Shown here in pieces: positions 7,529-16,651 of a stretch of DNA of 64,000 nucleotides. Below the pieces are notes generated by a model that searched no databases, was not told the origin of the DNA, and was given only the letters and a program-made list of their open reading frames with translations. The DNA is from Streptomyces akebiae. GTDB taxonomy: Bacteria; Actinomycetota; Actinomycetes; Streptomycetales; Streptomycetaceae. Position 1 is the stretch's first letter; each line of letters starts with the position of its first letter. The DNA is taken from contig NZ_CP080647.1 in the NCBI RefSeq assembly GCF_019599145.1, positions 9,734,001 through 9,798,000 on the forward strand, read 5' to 3'. Made by a program: the position numbers and the translations under genes.

Positions 7529-9316
7529 TCACGAGGCGATCTCGACGGTCTTGGAGACGGTGACCTGGTCGATGTCCGAGACGCGGACGGTGGCCCGCAT
7601 CGTCCATGTTCCGGCGAGGGGGAGGTCGAGGGTGTCACTGCCCCAGTAGCCGCTCTGGTCGACGAGTTCGGCATCGAGCGGGCCGACGCGTTTGTCGGTC
7701 TGGGTGAAGGTGAGGCGTAGTTCGGGGATGGCGATGAGGCCGCCGTCGGCACCGAATACGACGGCCTCGACCACGTTCCGGCCGACCCGGCCCGGTTCCA
7801 GGGTGATCTGCACCCTGCCGCTCCCGGCCGGAGCGCCCGTGTCGAACGGGACCACGGTCAGGTTCACGTCCGGCTGTCCGGACACCGTGGAGGCTCGCGC
7901 CGCCTCGACGGTGGCCCGCCCCGGTTGGCTGCCCGTCAGCACGGTCGTGAGCGCGAGCACTGCCACACCGACGACGGCCTCCGCGAGCACGGACCTGCGC
8001 AGCCCGCGCCGGCCGCCCTCAGAGCCGATGCCGGCTGCTTCAGGCACGGCACCGGGGCCGTCCTTCGTCGGCGGGTCGGGCGGTGTGCCTTGGCCGCTGC
8101 CCGCGGTGACGAGCACGGGTTGTACCGGGGGCACGCGCAGTAGCCGCTCAGTCCAGCTCCGGGAGTACGACGCCGCCGTCAGCATGAGGATCACGGTCCC
8201 GGTCTTCAGCGCGAGCACCCTGCCGTAGGGGGTGGTGAACGCGTCCCAGGAACCGAGGCCGCGCCAGGACTGGTAGATGCCGGTGGCCGTCAGTACGCCC
8301 ACGGCACCGAGGGCGAGCCGGGAGAAGCGACCGACGACGGTGGGCCGGAGCGGGTCGTCGGCCGGTGCCCGGTACAGCGTGACCAGCAGTGCGGTCAGCC
8401 CGCCGAGCCAAACGGACATGGCCAGCAGGTGCAGTGCGGCGGACGTCATCGCGGTCGGCACCTGGATGCCCGTCGAGGCGTGCTCGGCCGCTGCCCAGGT
8501 CGTGGCCAGAGCGAGAGTGAGGGCGATGCCCACCGTGACCGTGCGCCGGTCGTGTCGCTGTTCGGACCTGCCGTGCCTCAGGAGCATGGCGACCAGCAGG
8601 AGTAGAGCGAGACGGACCAGCAGTGCGATGCCCGGTCGGCTGTCCACCGTGTCGCGCAGAAGTCGAGGGTCGAGCACACCGGCCGGTCCGTCTCCGCTCG
8701 CGTACGGACCGCGCATCAGCAGCAGCGCGGTCGTCGCCAGTGTCAGGGCCCACCAGCCGGCCAGGAACGGGCCGCGCAACGCCTGCGTGGCCCCGGCACC
8801 GGGACGGCAGACCTGCACGAACACGGCGGTGCCGATCAGCAGGGCCAGGCCCCCGTAGGCGACGTAGCGGCCGATGCCGTACAGCACGTCGACCGACGGG
8901 GCCACGGCAGGCTCGGCGGCGGATGCGGCGCGGGTCTGCGAAGGCGTGCCGACGGAGAAGGTGAAGGCACCGGAGACGGCGTGGCTGTCCTCGGAAAGCA
9001 CCCGCCAGGAGACCGTGTACGTGCCCTGCTGCAGACCGTCGGTCAGGGGCACGCGCGCGGTGTCGGTCCTACCGTCCGCACGCACGGGGTCGCCGGCGGT
9101 CACCGGTCGGCTGTCGGGGTCGAGGACGCGCACCGAGTCCTCGGTGAGCGCGACGGACTCGCTGAAGGAGACCGTGACGTGTTCCGGCGCGGTCTTCAGC
9201 ACCATGCCCTCGCGCGGGTCGCTGCCGGTCAGCACCGCGTGAGCGGAGGCGGGTGCCGCGCCGGCGAGGAGGGTACCGGCCAGCAGCACAACCACCACCA
9301 GCAGTGCCTTGCCCAT
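7529..9316 (-). CDS. CopC-CopD copper transport fusion protein
   Basis: 595 residues from ATG 9316. Residues 1-25 are a signal peptide ending in APASA, leaving mature HAVLTGSDP, whose N-terminal His is a classical CopC copper ligand. A CopC beta-sandwich extends to about 125. About eight membrane helices (roughly 150-450) form the CopD part, with conserved His in SAALHLLAMSVWLGG. The C-terminal 110 residues (VNLTVVPFDTGAPAG onward) form an extracytoplasmic domain like those found at the ends of actinobacterial CopCD proteins. The role is copper binding outside the membrane and copper import or resistance. It appears monocistronic, with a hairpin downstream. Confidence 0.92.
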   Translation of the reverse strand: MGKALLVVVVLLAGTLLAGAAPASAHAVLTGSDPREGMVLKTAPEHVTVSFSESVALTEDSVRVLDPDSRPVTAGDPVRADGRTDTARVPLTDGLQQGTYTVSWRVLSEDSHAVSGAFTFSVGTPSQTRAASAAEPAVAPSVDVLYGIGRYVAYGGLALLIGTAVFVQVCRPGAGATQALRGPFLAGWWALTLATTALLLMRGPYASGDGPAGVLDPRLLRDTVDSRPGIALLVRLALLLLVAMLLRHGRSEQRHDRRTVTVGIALTLALATTWAAAEHASTGIQVPTAMTSAALHLLAMSVWLGGLTALLVTLYRAPADDPLRPTVVGRFSRLALGAVGVLTATGIYQSWRGLGSWDAFTTPYGRVLALKTGTVILMLTAASYSRSWTERLLRVPPVQPVLVTAGSGQGTPPDPPTKDGPGAVPEAAGIGSEGGRRGLRRSVLAEAVVGVAVLALTTVLTGSQPGRATVEAARASTVSGQPDVNLTVVPFDTGAPAGSGRVQITLEPGRVGRNVVEAVVFGADGGLIAIPELRLTFTQTDKRVGPLDAELVDQSGYWGSDTLDLPLAGTWTMRATVRVSDIDQVTVSKTVEIAS

Positions 9317-9858
9317 GCGCTGTGTGTGTTGCGTCTGTTGTCGTTCCACTTCATGTCTCCGGAGCGGTTCCTGGATCTGGCAAGCGTGCTGACGCGTGTG
9401 CAGATGCCCGCCGCCGTGTCGTTCGAGGGCGGGTGTCTCCTGCCGCGGGGTCGGCACGGGAAAGCACCCCGTGTCGGAGGACGCCCGACGCCTGACCAGC
9501 CACCAGGTGCCGCCCCCGGTACGACCGGCACGGCGATCAGGGAGCCGGTGAGCGGACGGGCGGTTGATGAGGGGTCCGGTGCGACGGAGCTCCTTTCGGC
9601 GGGCGGGACGTCGGCGGCCGTCTTCGTGGACAAGCCTGGCGCGGGCGCCCCGCCGGGCCGGCGCCTGTGGACGGACCGCCGTGGGCGTGCGAGCTTCGCT
9701 GTGACCGTGACGGTCACTGGCGATGCTTCGGCGATGTACGTCGGACATCCGGGTCCGCCATCCTGCGGGGCCAGGGTCCGGCGGTGTTGGCGGCGAGGGG
9801 CGGGCAGCGCCGACGGCCGCAGTCCTGCCGAGGATCGCCGCACAGCCGTCGACGGCCC
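9317..9858. other. Intergenic stretch, no gene supported
   Basis: About 540 bases upstream of the CopC-CopD gene. It must contain that gene's promoter, but no convincing -35/-10 or copper-regulator box was recognised. No frame shows known homology. Confidence 0.4.
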
Positions 9859-10373
9859 TCAGCCGGATGGCGGAGCCGTGATGTGGGGTGTGTCTGCGGG
9901 CCATGCGGAGGGAGCCTGCTCCGACTGCTGTGAGACGGTGTCGTCCTCTCCGTCGTGTGGGTCGCCGGGGGCTGCCAGCTGGGAGCAGAGACCGAGGGCG
10001 AGAGTGATCGCGGCAGCCGTTCCCAGTGCACGGACGATGCGGCGGCACTTTGCTCGGCCGTCCAGCTCCCGCCAGGGCGAGTGGGGGCGGGGCTCGGTGG
10101 GCTGCCACAGCTCACCGACGGCTCCCGTCCCGTCGAGCGAGGCGGGCCTTTGCCGGAGAGGGCTTGTAGGACGCCTTCGTGTATGTCCTCCCCCTGGGGA
10201 CGGGAGGGCGGGCTGGCCGTCCGAGACGCCGTCCCACGTTCCGCGGCGGAGAGCTCCTTGGGCGCGGTTTCCCGTATCGCGTGTTCGCTGTCGGTCAGGA
10301 ATCTGTGCCAGACCTCATCCGCGGCGGGTGGTCTGAGGCCATCGCCGTCCGGTGTCTGGTCTCCGTCCGGCAT
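9859..10373 (-). pseudogene. Frameshifted small membrane-protein gene (VWxxFLxDSE family)
   Basis: From ATG 10373 one frame reads DEVWHRFLTDSEHAIRETAPKE, the N-terminal pattern of a Streptomyces hypothetical protein family. It then loses sense, and another minus-strand frame continues GELWQPTEPRPHSPWRELDG, then a hydrophobic segment IVRALGTAAAITLALGL, and ends at TGA 9861-9859. The two halves match the expected order of such a protein (cytoplasmic head, one membrane helix, Ser/Pro tail). The shift lies near 10170-10200, beside a short C/G run. It could be a real inactivation or a sequencing error. Confidence 0.5.
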
Positions 10374-10618
10374 GCGAGCGGTCACGCCGCACCTTCCGTT
10401 CCCCACTTCTGGCCGGCGACCCCGTTGCGCGCCGGACTCCTGGCAGGAGCTGACGCCCCGTGGTCTCCTGTGGTCTGCCACGGCCTTGGGGGCCGTGTTG
10501 AGCGCGGACCGGTTGGCGGGGCCTCCGGCGACCGACGCGTCGATGTTCACCTCGGTATTCCGCCGTCGTCACTCCCGGGCGTCCGGCGGTCCGCCGCCGG
10601 GCGGGCCCCACTCGATGA

Positions 10619-10631
10619 TTGCACAGTGCAA
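10619..10631. promoter_or_regulatory. Palindrome TTGCA-CAG-TGCAA
   Basis: Perfect 5-bp arms around a 3-base centre, the usual size for a dimeric repressor site. It lies upstream of the frameshifted gene (minus) and about 200 bp upstream of the lactonase-like gene (plus). Confidence 0.35.
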
Positions 10632-10742
10632 AGCGAGAGCGCCAGCAGTGGGCCCGGCCGCGAGGCCCCGACGGCGATCTGGCGGGCCCGCGTGGTCGTC
10701 ACACGGACGTCAGGGTTATTACGAGAACCTGACAGGGAGGCT

Positions 10743-10765
10743 GAACCCCTTCAGGCTCAGGCGTC
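10743..10765 (+). promoter_or_regulatory. ECF-sigma-like promoter
   Basis: GAAC (10743-10746), 15 bases, then CGTC (10762-10765) resembles the GGAAC/CGTC pattern of ECF sigma factors. It lies 66 bp before the ATG at 10831. The short inverted repeat CTGAACCCCTTCAG overlaps the -35. Confidence 0.3.
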
Positions 10766-10830
10766 TCATCGGTGACTCTGGCTCAACCCGCCACTGTTCG
10801 AGGATGGCGGAGGGGTTCGAGGAGCGAGTT

Positions 10831-12045
10831 ATGAGCAGGCACACCAGGCGCAGGTCCCCGGTACAGGCCCGGCTGACGATCGCCGGAGCCGTGGCCCTGG
10901 CCATGGCGGCGGCCGCGGTGACGGTGACCGTGGCCTCGGCGGGGGAGACCAGCCGCCGGTACGCGGGTTCCGGGCAGGTCGGCGCCGACCACGCGGTGTT
11001 CGTGCAGGGCAACGAACTCGATGGCAACACCATCCACGTCTTCAAACGGGGGGACGACGGCACGCTGACCGCCGCGGGCCGCTACGCCACAGGCGGCAGG
11101 GGCGGCGACCAGATCGACGCACCGACCGACTCCCTGGCCTCGCAGGGCTCGCTCGTCTACGACGACCGGTCGGGGCGGCTGCTGGCGGTCAACGCCGGAA
11201 GCGGTACGGTGACCTCGTTCCTGGTCCAGGGGCAGAAGCTGACGGATAGGCAGACAGTGGCCTCCGGGGGCGACTTCCCGGCGTCGATCACGGTCTCCGG
11301 CCGGCTGGCGTACGTCATGAACGCGGGTGGGGAGGGGAGCGTCCAGGGCTTCCGGATCACCTCCGACGGGCTGAAGCCCCTGCGCGGTTCGCAGCGCTCC
11401 CTGGGACTGGACAACGAGGAGGTCCCCCTGTTCAGCAGTTCGCCGGGGCAGGTCGCGTTCACCCCGGACGGCCGGGCGCTCGTCGTCACCACCAAGTCCG
11501 CGAACACCGTCGAGGTCTTCCCCATGGGGCGTGACGGGCGCCCAGCGCAGGAACCGGTCGTCAACGAGTCCGCAGGCGGGGTGCCTTTCGCGATCACCTT
11601 CGCCCGGGGCGGCCGGATGCTGGTGGCCGAGGCGGAGAAGTCGACGGTCAGTACCTACAAGGTGCGCCGCGACGGCACCCTGAAGGTCGTTCAGGGCCCG
11701 CTGGCCAACGGGCAGGAGACCCTGTGCTGGCTGGAGCGCGCCGGTGACTTCTTCTACGGGGGCAACACCGGCAACTCCACGGTCAGCGGCTATCGCGTGG
11801 ACAAGCGCGGGCGCCTGACGCTCACGAACGACGTGGGCGTGGCGACGCCCCCGTCGGCCCGGTCCCAGGGCGTCATCGACCTGGCCGTCACCGAGGACGA
11901 GAAGTTCCTGTATGTGCAGAACGCCGTCTCCGGTACGGTCGACGGCTTCCGCGTGGGCAGGAACGGCTCGCTCACGAAGGTCACGACCGCGACAGGACTG
12001 CCCGCCTTCGCCGAATCCGGAATGGAGGGCATCGCCGCGGTGTGA
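10831..12045 (+). CDS. Secreted lactonase-like beta-propeller protein
   Basis: 404 residues from ATG 10831, with a GA-rich ribosome-binding region before it. An Arg-rich N-terminus and hydrophobic stretch (about 15-37) form a signal peptide ending near VASAGE. The rest consists of repeated blade-like units, for example GTVTSFLVQGQKLTD, GSVQGFRITSDGLKP and STVSTYKVRRDGTLK, as in 7-bladed lactonase/YncE-like propellers (6-phosphogluconolactonase fold). By family such proteins may hydrolyse lactones or act as binding scaffolds; no catalytic assignment is possible here. A hairpin overlapping the stop codon probably ends the transcript. Confidence 0.82.
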   Translation: MSRHTRRRSPVQARLTIAGAVALAMAAAAVTVTVASAGETSRRYAGSGQVGADHAVFVQGNELDGNTIHVFKRGDDGTLTAAGRYATGGRGGDQIDAPTDSLASQGSLVYDDRSGRLLAVNAGSGTVTSFLVQGQKLTDRQTVASGGDFPASITVSGRLAYVMNAGGEGSVQGFRITSDGLKPLRGSQRSLGLDNEEVPLFSSSPGQVAFTPDGRALVVTTKSANTVEVFPMGRDGRPAQEPVVNESAGGVPFAITFARGGRMLVAEAEKSTVSTYKVRRDGTLKVVQGPLANGQETLCWLERAGDFFYGGNTGNSTVSGYRVDKRGRLTLTNDVGVATPPSARSQGVIDLAVTEDEKFLYVQNAVSGTVDGFRVGRNGSLTKVTTATGLPAFAESGMEGIAAV

Positions 12046-12065
12046 CGGCAAAACGGTCACCGCGG
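12035..12065 (+). terminator. Hairpin overlapping the stop codon
   Basis: CCGCGGTG (12035-12042) pairs with CACCGCGG (12058-12065), with additional GAC/GTC pairing inside. Confidence 0.5.
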
Positions 12066-12258
12066 TGCGGCGCCCCGCAGTTGATCCAGGGCGCCAGGCT
12101 GCGCGGGCCGGATCACGGTGTGTCGTTGAAACCTTCCTGCAGAGGGCCGGAACGGAGGGCCGGGTGAGGACCGCCTTTCGCCGTGAATCCAGGAATGCGG
12201 TTGAAGCAGCCCGTGATCGTCACTCCCGGCCAAGCCGAGGCGATGGCGGTCGGGCTGC

Positions 12259-12765
12259 TCAGCGCAGATGCTGTTCGGCCGCATGGATCCGTACGAACGG
12301 GATGGCTCTGCCCGCCTCTCGGAACGATGCCGCGGTGCCGTCCACGGTCAGACCCATGAAGGCGCACAGTCGGCGGGCGGTCCGTGGATGTCGCGCCGCG
12401 TACCGGGCCATGATCTCTGCCCCCTCTTCCGGGGCGACGAATCGTGCGTCGACCGCATAGTGGCGATTCCCCACCTGGACGACGGTCTGCGGTCGGCGGC
12501 GCAGGTTGCGGTACCAGTCCGCCGTCGGCCCGAAGCCGGACGCAACCGTCCAACTGCCACCTGCCGGATCGCGCGCCACCACCTCCAGAACCACATGGCG
12601 GTCGGCTCCGGTGACGCGGCCGACGTGGTGAAGCAGCAGGAACCGTCCGCCGAAGAGGGGCCCCAGTCCCGCACGGAACAACAGGATCGGCAGCCGCGGG
12701 GCGAAGCGTCTCCATCCGGAAGGGAGTCGGGGGCGGTGCGGGGCGTCGCCTTCCGGTTGCCGCAT
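12259..12765 (-). CDS. Deazaflavin-dependent nitroreductase-family (DUF385) protein
   Basis: 168 residues from ATG 12765, preceded by GGAGACCCG; an ATG at 12804 is an alternative. The blocks GGRFLLLHHVGRVTG, VLEVVARDPAG and WTVASGFGPTADWYRNL are those of the F420H2-binding Ddn-like family, in which they shape the split-barrel and cofactor pocket. Members reduce nitro or enone groups using F420H2. It is divergent from the phosphatase gene at 12928 with about 160 bp between. The physiological substrate is unknown. Confidence 0.85.
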   Translation of the reverse strand: MRQPEGDAPHRPRLPSGWRRFAPRLPILLFRAGLGPLFGGRFLLLHHVGRVTGADRHVVLEVVARDPAGGSWTVASGFGPTADWYRNLRRRPQTVVQVGNRHYAVDARFVAPEEGAEIMARYAARHPRTARRLCAFMGLTVDGTAASFREAGRAIPFVRIHAAEQHLR

Positions 12766-12927
12766 CGGGTCTCCATGAGCCGGTGGAATGTCGGATCTCG
12801 GCATCGATTCGGTAAAGGGCCGGAGCGAGAGCCGTGCCGTCGCAGCAATCCTTGCATAGTCTAAGTGTTGAGGAGGGGTGTCTGCGCAGGGCGGCTCTCC
12901 AGTGCCGCGACACCGCTGGAGAGCGCC

Positions 12928-14016
12928 ATGACCATGAAAGAGCCACCGTCCCACGGCACGCTGCTGTCCTGCATGCCGGTCGCGGTGATGGCCGTGGTGA
13001 CAGGTGTGGACGTCGTGGCGGGGCCCGGGGTGGGACTGCTCCCGCTGGTCTCCCTCGGGCCGGCCTTCTCCGGGCTGGTCGGGGGATGGCGGCGTACCGC
13101 CGTCATCGGTGTGGTGGCGCTGCTGCTGTGCGTGGGACTCGGCCTGTACAACGGCCTGTTCGAGGCGAGCCGGGGCTTCGCGGCCCTGGGGTCGGTGGCC
13201 GGGGTCACCGGGGTGGGTATCGCCGCCGCCGTGATGCGCTCGCGCCGGGAAACGGAGTTGGCCGGTGTCCGCTCGATCGCCGAGGTCGCCCAGCGGGTCC
13301 TGCTGCGACCGGTGCCGCTGACGGCGGGCCCGCTGCGGGTGGCGGTGTCGTACACCTCCGCCGTGGCCGAGGCGCGGATCGGGGGCGATCTGTACGAGGT
13401 GGTCGCCTCGCCGCACGGTGTGCGGGTGATCGTCGGTGATGTGCAGGGCAAGGGGCTGGCCGCCGTCGAGACGGCCGCCGTGGTGCTCGGTGCCTTCCGG
13501 GAGGCAGCGCACGACGAACCTGACCTGGTGGGGCTCGGCGAGCGGCTGGAGCGGAGTGTCGCCCGGGAACTGGAGGGGGAGAAGTTCGTCACGGCGATCC
13601 TTGCCGAGTTCGGCTCCGATCACGAAGTGGTGTTCGTCAACTACGGTCACCCGGATCCGATGCGGGTGCGCCGGGACGGCACCGCCGACTTCCCGCAGCC
13701 TCCTTCCTATGCCCTGCCGCTTGGGTTGGGCGCTCCCGGGAGCGACGGCCCGAAACCGTACCCGGTGTCCTTCGCACCCGGTGAGCAGTTACTTCTGTAC
13801 ACCGACGGCGTCACCGAGGCACGCGACGATCAAGGAGCCTTCTATCCGCTCGCCGAACGGGCGCATCTGCTGAAAGGCCCTGACCCGCACAGCGCGTTGA
13901 CCGCGTTGCGTGAGGACGTGGTGCGGCACGCCGCTGGTCCGCCGCACGACGACGCCGCCATGCTCCTGCTGCGCTACCACGGTCATGGAATGGGAAAATC
14001 TGTTCCTGCCGATTGA
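12928..14016 (+). CDS. Membrane PP2C/SpoIIE-type serine phosphatase
   Basis: 362 residues from ATG 12928 (GGAGAGCGCC before it). Two to three membrane helices lie in the first 115 residues (MAVVTGVDVVAGPGVGLLPL, VVALLLCVGLGLYNGL). The phosphatase domain follows from about 130, with metal-binding aspartates in IGGDLYEVV, VGDVQGKGL, YTDGVTEARD and HDDAAMLLL. This is the RsbU-like class that dephosphorylates STAS anti-anti-sigma factors; a STAS gene lies 2.2 kb away at 16184-16651, a plausible target by inference. No PAS or GAF sensor is present, so any signal would enter through the membrane part. Confidence 0.9.
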   Translation: MTMKEPPSHGTLLSCMPVAVMAVVTGVDVVAGPGVGLLPLVSLGPAFSGLVGGWRRTAVIGVVALLLCVGLGLYNGLFEASRGFAALGSVAGVTGVGIAAAVMRSRRETELAGVRSIAEVAQRVLLRPVPLTAGPLRVAVSYTSAVAEARIGGDLYEVVASPHGVRVIVGDVQGKGLAAVETAAVVLGAFREAAHDEPDLVGLGERLERSVARELEGEKFVTAILAEFGSDHEVVFVNYGHPDPMRVRRDGTADFPQPPSYALPLGLGAPGSDGPKPYPVSFAPGEQLLLYTDGVTEARDDQGAFYPLAERAHLLKGPDPHSALTALREDVVRHAAGPPHDDAAMLLLRYHGHGMGKSVPAD

Positions 14017-14049
14017 GCACGCGGGTGCCTCAGCGCGTAGAAAGGGGAC

Positions 14050-14583
14050 ATGGCGGAACGTAGGACCCCTTCAAGGGGCGTGGACGATGTCGACGCGGTC
14101 ACCCGTGCGGTGCTGACCGCGTCACGGCTGTTGGTGGCGGTGTCGGCCAGATCCCTGGCCGAGGTCGAGGAGCGGGTGACGCTGCCGCAGTTCCGCATGC
14201 TGGTGGTGCTGTCGACCCGTGGCGCCACCAAACTCGTCGTGCTCGCTGACCTGCTCCAGGTCGCGCCGTCCACAGCCATGCGCATGGTCGACCGGCTGAT
14301 CGCTGCCGGGCTCGCCGACCGCCGGATCAACCCGGATAACCGCCGCGAGACCATGCTCCAGCTGACCGACGAGGGGCGGCGAACGGTCGCCGACGTCACC
14401 GCCCGGCGCCGTACAGAGATCGCCACGATCGTCGAACGGCTCGTGCCGGACCAGCGGACGGCGCTCGTGGACGCGCTCACCGCGTTCAACGAGGCGGGCA
14501 TGGAGCCACTGGCCCCGATGACGGACGACCCGGAGCTGTATCCCCTGGGCTGGGTGGACGCGACGGTGGGGTACGGCGCCTGA
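14050..14583 (+). CDS. MarR-family transcriptional regulator
   Basis: 177 residues from ATG 14050, preceded by AAAGGGGAC. The winged helix-turn-helix is seen at about 45-110 (LPQFRMLVVLSTRG, LLQVAPSTAMRMVDRLIAAGLADR, wing NRRETMLQLTDEG). It is 33 bp downstream of the phosphatase gene and may be cotranscribed. The ligand and targets are unknown. Confidence 0.9.
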   Translation: MAERRTPSRGVDDVDAVTRAVLTASRLLVAVSARSLAEVEERVTLPQFRMLVVLSTRGATKLVVLADLLQVAPSTAMRMVDRLIAAGLADRRINPDNRRETMLQLTDEGRRTVADVTARRRTEIATIVERLVPDQRTALVDALTAFNEAGMEPLAPMTDDPELYPLGWVDATVGYGA

Positions 14584-14986
14584 GGGCATGCCCCGGGCAC
14601 GCGGCCATTGCCGTCGTGCGCGCTGGTCGGCCGATCCGACCTGCCCGCTGACCGGTATCGCACTAGTCAGGGAAGCCGTGATGGGCGGGTAAGGGGGCGA
14701 GGGCTCTTGATCTGCGCGCCGTATCGGGGCAGCCGCGGCACGCGACAGCGGACGACTTGTAGGCGGGGCGGTCCGCGATGCGTCGGTGACCGCGGGGCGG
14801 AGGGCGGACTGATGTCCCATGTGCCGAGGTTCGGCATTGCCGCTCTGGCCGTGGTGCACGGGTCGTCGATGCGGTAGCGGTCCCGCGTTCCTCCCGTATG
14901 TGCGCTCCTTTCGTGCGGCGGCCCGGACCCGGCCTCGTCCCGCCCTCGCTTGAGGACGAGGCCGGCGTGGCGGGTCGGTGGTCGCG
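14584..14986. other. Intergenic stretch, nothing supported
   Basis: About 400 bases between the MarR gene and the converging DUF4142 gene. Short frames have no recognisable homology. No clear terminator was found. Confidence 0.4.
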
Positions 14987-15742
14987 TCACTTGGACGACG
15001 GTGAGGGATCAGGAGTCGGGCCTGCTGTCGGGGCAGCGGTCTGCACATCCAGATCCGGGCGCGGGGTCAGGACGACCATGGGGGCTCCCTGCTGGGGAAC
15101 CGGAGGGGTGACCTGTTCGCTGGGGAGCTTCGGCGGGTTGGTCTGCTGGTAGTTGACCTGGTCGTGGTTGACCAGGCCGGTCTTCTCCAGCACGGTGATG
15201 TGGTCGAGCACGGTGTCGTTGGCCAGGTCCGCCAACTGACGCACGAGGGTGTTGCGCGTACTGGCGCGGATCTTGGCGATGGCCGGGAAGATCTGGCCGT
15301 GCGTGACACGCATGATCTGCACCGCGGTGGAGTCGAACTCCTTGCCCTTGGCCGCGTCCACAGTCGCCACGAACTGCTGCTGTTGCGGGCTCGCCTGGTT
15401 GTTGAGCGTGATGTTCAGCTCGGGGGCGATCTTCCGGCACATCTCGTCGAGGCCGGCGTGGCCGACGATCAGGTGTTCGCCGGCCTCCTTCATCTCCGGC
15501 GTCGTACCGCGCTCCATGGCCATTTCACCGAGGGGGTACTCCCAGAGTCCTGCGGAGCGGACCTTGATGACGAAGTCACGGTCGGCTTCTGTGAGCGGCC
15601 CGTAGGGGGTGTTGGCGATGATCCGCTCTGTTCCCGTGGCCGTCTTCTCGACTCCCAGCATCGCGGGGTAGGCGAGCGCGGCGACGGTCAGCAGCAGACC
15701 GCCGCTGACGAAGATCGTTCCGATGTTCCAAGTGCGGGGCAT
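14987..15742 (-). CDS. DUF4142 protein, membrane-anchored or secreted
   Basis: 251 residues from ATG 15742, with AGGAGCTGCC before it; a longer start at 15850 lacks this. One hydrophobic segment (about 8-27) is a signal anchor. The ferritin-like DUF4142 domain follows (about 45-190: LTEADRDFVIKVRSAGLWE, HLIVGHAGLDEMCRKIAPEL, TVLDHITVLEKTGLV). The tail is rich in Pro and Thr. The family is widespread in soil bacteria and often linked to stress, without a proven reaction. The upstream region is AT-rich (about 15843-15880), so the promoter is probably there. Confidence 0.82.
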   Translation of the reverse strand: MPRTWNIGTIFVSGGLLLTVAALAYPAMLGVEKTATGTERIIANTPYGPLTEADRDFVIKVRSAGLWEYPLGEMAMERGTTPEMKEAGEHLIVGHAGLDEMCRKIAPELNITLNNQASPQQQQFVATVDAAKGKEFDSTAVQIMRVTHGQIFPAIAKIRASTRNTLVRQLADLANDTVLDHITVLEKTGLVNHDQVNYQQTNPPKLPSEQVTPPVPQQGAPMVVLTPRPDLDVQTAAPTAGPTPDPSPSSK

Positions 15743-16183
15743 GGCAGCTCCTGGCAGCGGGTGGCCGCACCCTGGGTCCGGCGCGTGGCACCGGACCCAC
15801 CGTGCGGATGGGTCGCCAGGGGGTACGGATGGAACGGGCGAATGAATCATTGCGCTGGGTAAATTTTGCAGTGTGATTGAAGCGGTATCCCGGATGCTGG
15901 GGTGCAGATCTCCCTGACCTGGGGGAAGGGCGGAGGGCCGGTGCTTCCGTCACATGAACACCGGCGCCGATGAGGGGCCTCATGGGCGCCGACGGCCACG
16001 ACCTCGCATTGGCTTGCAGGCGCGGGTGTCGTCGGCGCCGGGTTGTGGGAGGGGAGAGTCCGGTGCAGCGCGGCCCACAGGCTTTCGGCCGCCGCCTATG
16101 GAGACCTGATCTGCCGTCCCGACTCCATTCATGGACGCCGCGAGGGGCTGCGCGCAAGATCTAGCCAGGCGCGGCCGGAGATG
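15743..16183. other. Intergenic stretch with AT-rich promoter region
   Basis: About 440 bases. The AT-rich patch around 15843-15880 (GGTAAATTTTGCA) probably carries the promoter of the DUF4142 gene. No gene is supported elsewhere. Confidence 0.35.
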
Positions 16184-16651
16184 TCAGGAGAAACGTCGGC
16201 GATCAGGCGGAACCGGGCCAGGGGTGTCCAGAACCTTGCGGAGGACGGGCGGACCGGCTCTTTCTGCAGCAGCCCGCGTAGCGGCACTGAGTTCGGCGAC
16301 CTGTACCTCGATGCCTGCCACGGACAGTGCCTGCCGGATACCCAGCAGCGTGTACAGGCTTGCGGAATCGCAGAAGGTGATACCGGAGAGGTTCAGTACC
16401 AGTAGGCCGCCAGGTGAACGGGCGGCAAGTCCAGCCAGGTACTCGCGCAAGCTCGCGGAGGTGTCGATGTCGAGCTCCCCTGCGAGATGTAGCTCCAGCA
16501 GGGGAGGGGATTGACCACCGGCGATGGGCTGGATCGAAAGCCTTGAGCTCCCGACCTCCAGCAGGTCCTCCCCATGGTGAGGCGGAACGCCACTACTCAT
16601 CGGCTTGGCGGCTGTTGTCTCGTCCTCGGGGTTGGACTGGGGCGGTTTCAT
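16184..16651 (-). CDS. STAS-domain anti-sigma-factor antagonist
   Basis: 155 residues from ATG 16651 (CCGGAAGACGCGCG before it). After a variable 45-residue head, the STAS domain reads LELHLAGELDIDTSASLREYL, LLVLNLSGITFCDSASLYTLL and so on. The DSA motif contains the serine normally phosphorylated by an RsbW-type kinase. Such proteins free a sigma factor when unphosphorylated; the PP2C phosphatase at 12928 could be the activating partner, and the nearest kinase-like gene in this window (38222-38735) is broken. A short inverted repeat TTTGC/GCAAA lies just upstream. Confidence 0.88.
   Translation of the reverse strand: MKPPQSNPEDETTAAKPMSSGVPPHHGEDLLEVGSSRLSIQPIAGGQSPPLLELHLAGELDIDTSASLREYLAGLAARSPGGLLVLNLSGITFCDSASLYTLLGIRQALSVAGIEVQVAELSAATRAAAERAGPPVLRKVLDTPGPVPPDRRRFS

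Larger units (their letters stand above)
10374..10830. other. Intergenic stretch with palindrome and promoter-like sequence
   Basis: No gene is supported. It contains a 13-base palindrome (10619-10631) and an ECF-like promoter (10743-10765) ahead of the lactonase-like gene. Confidence 0.4.

Noticed and set aside
9317..10108. N-terminal extension of the CopC-CopD protein by about 260 residues
   Set aside because: Composition is Arg/Pro-rich without homology; a clear signal peptide begins at 9316.
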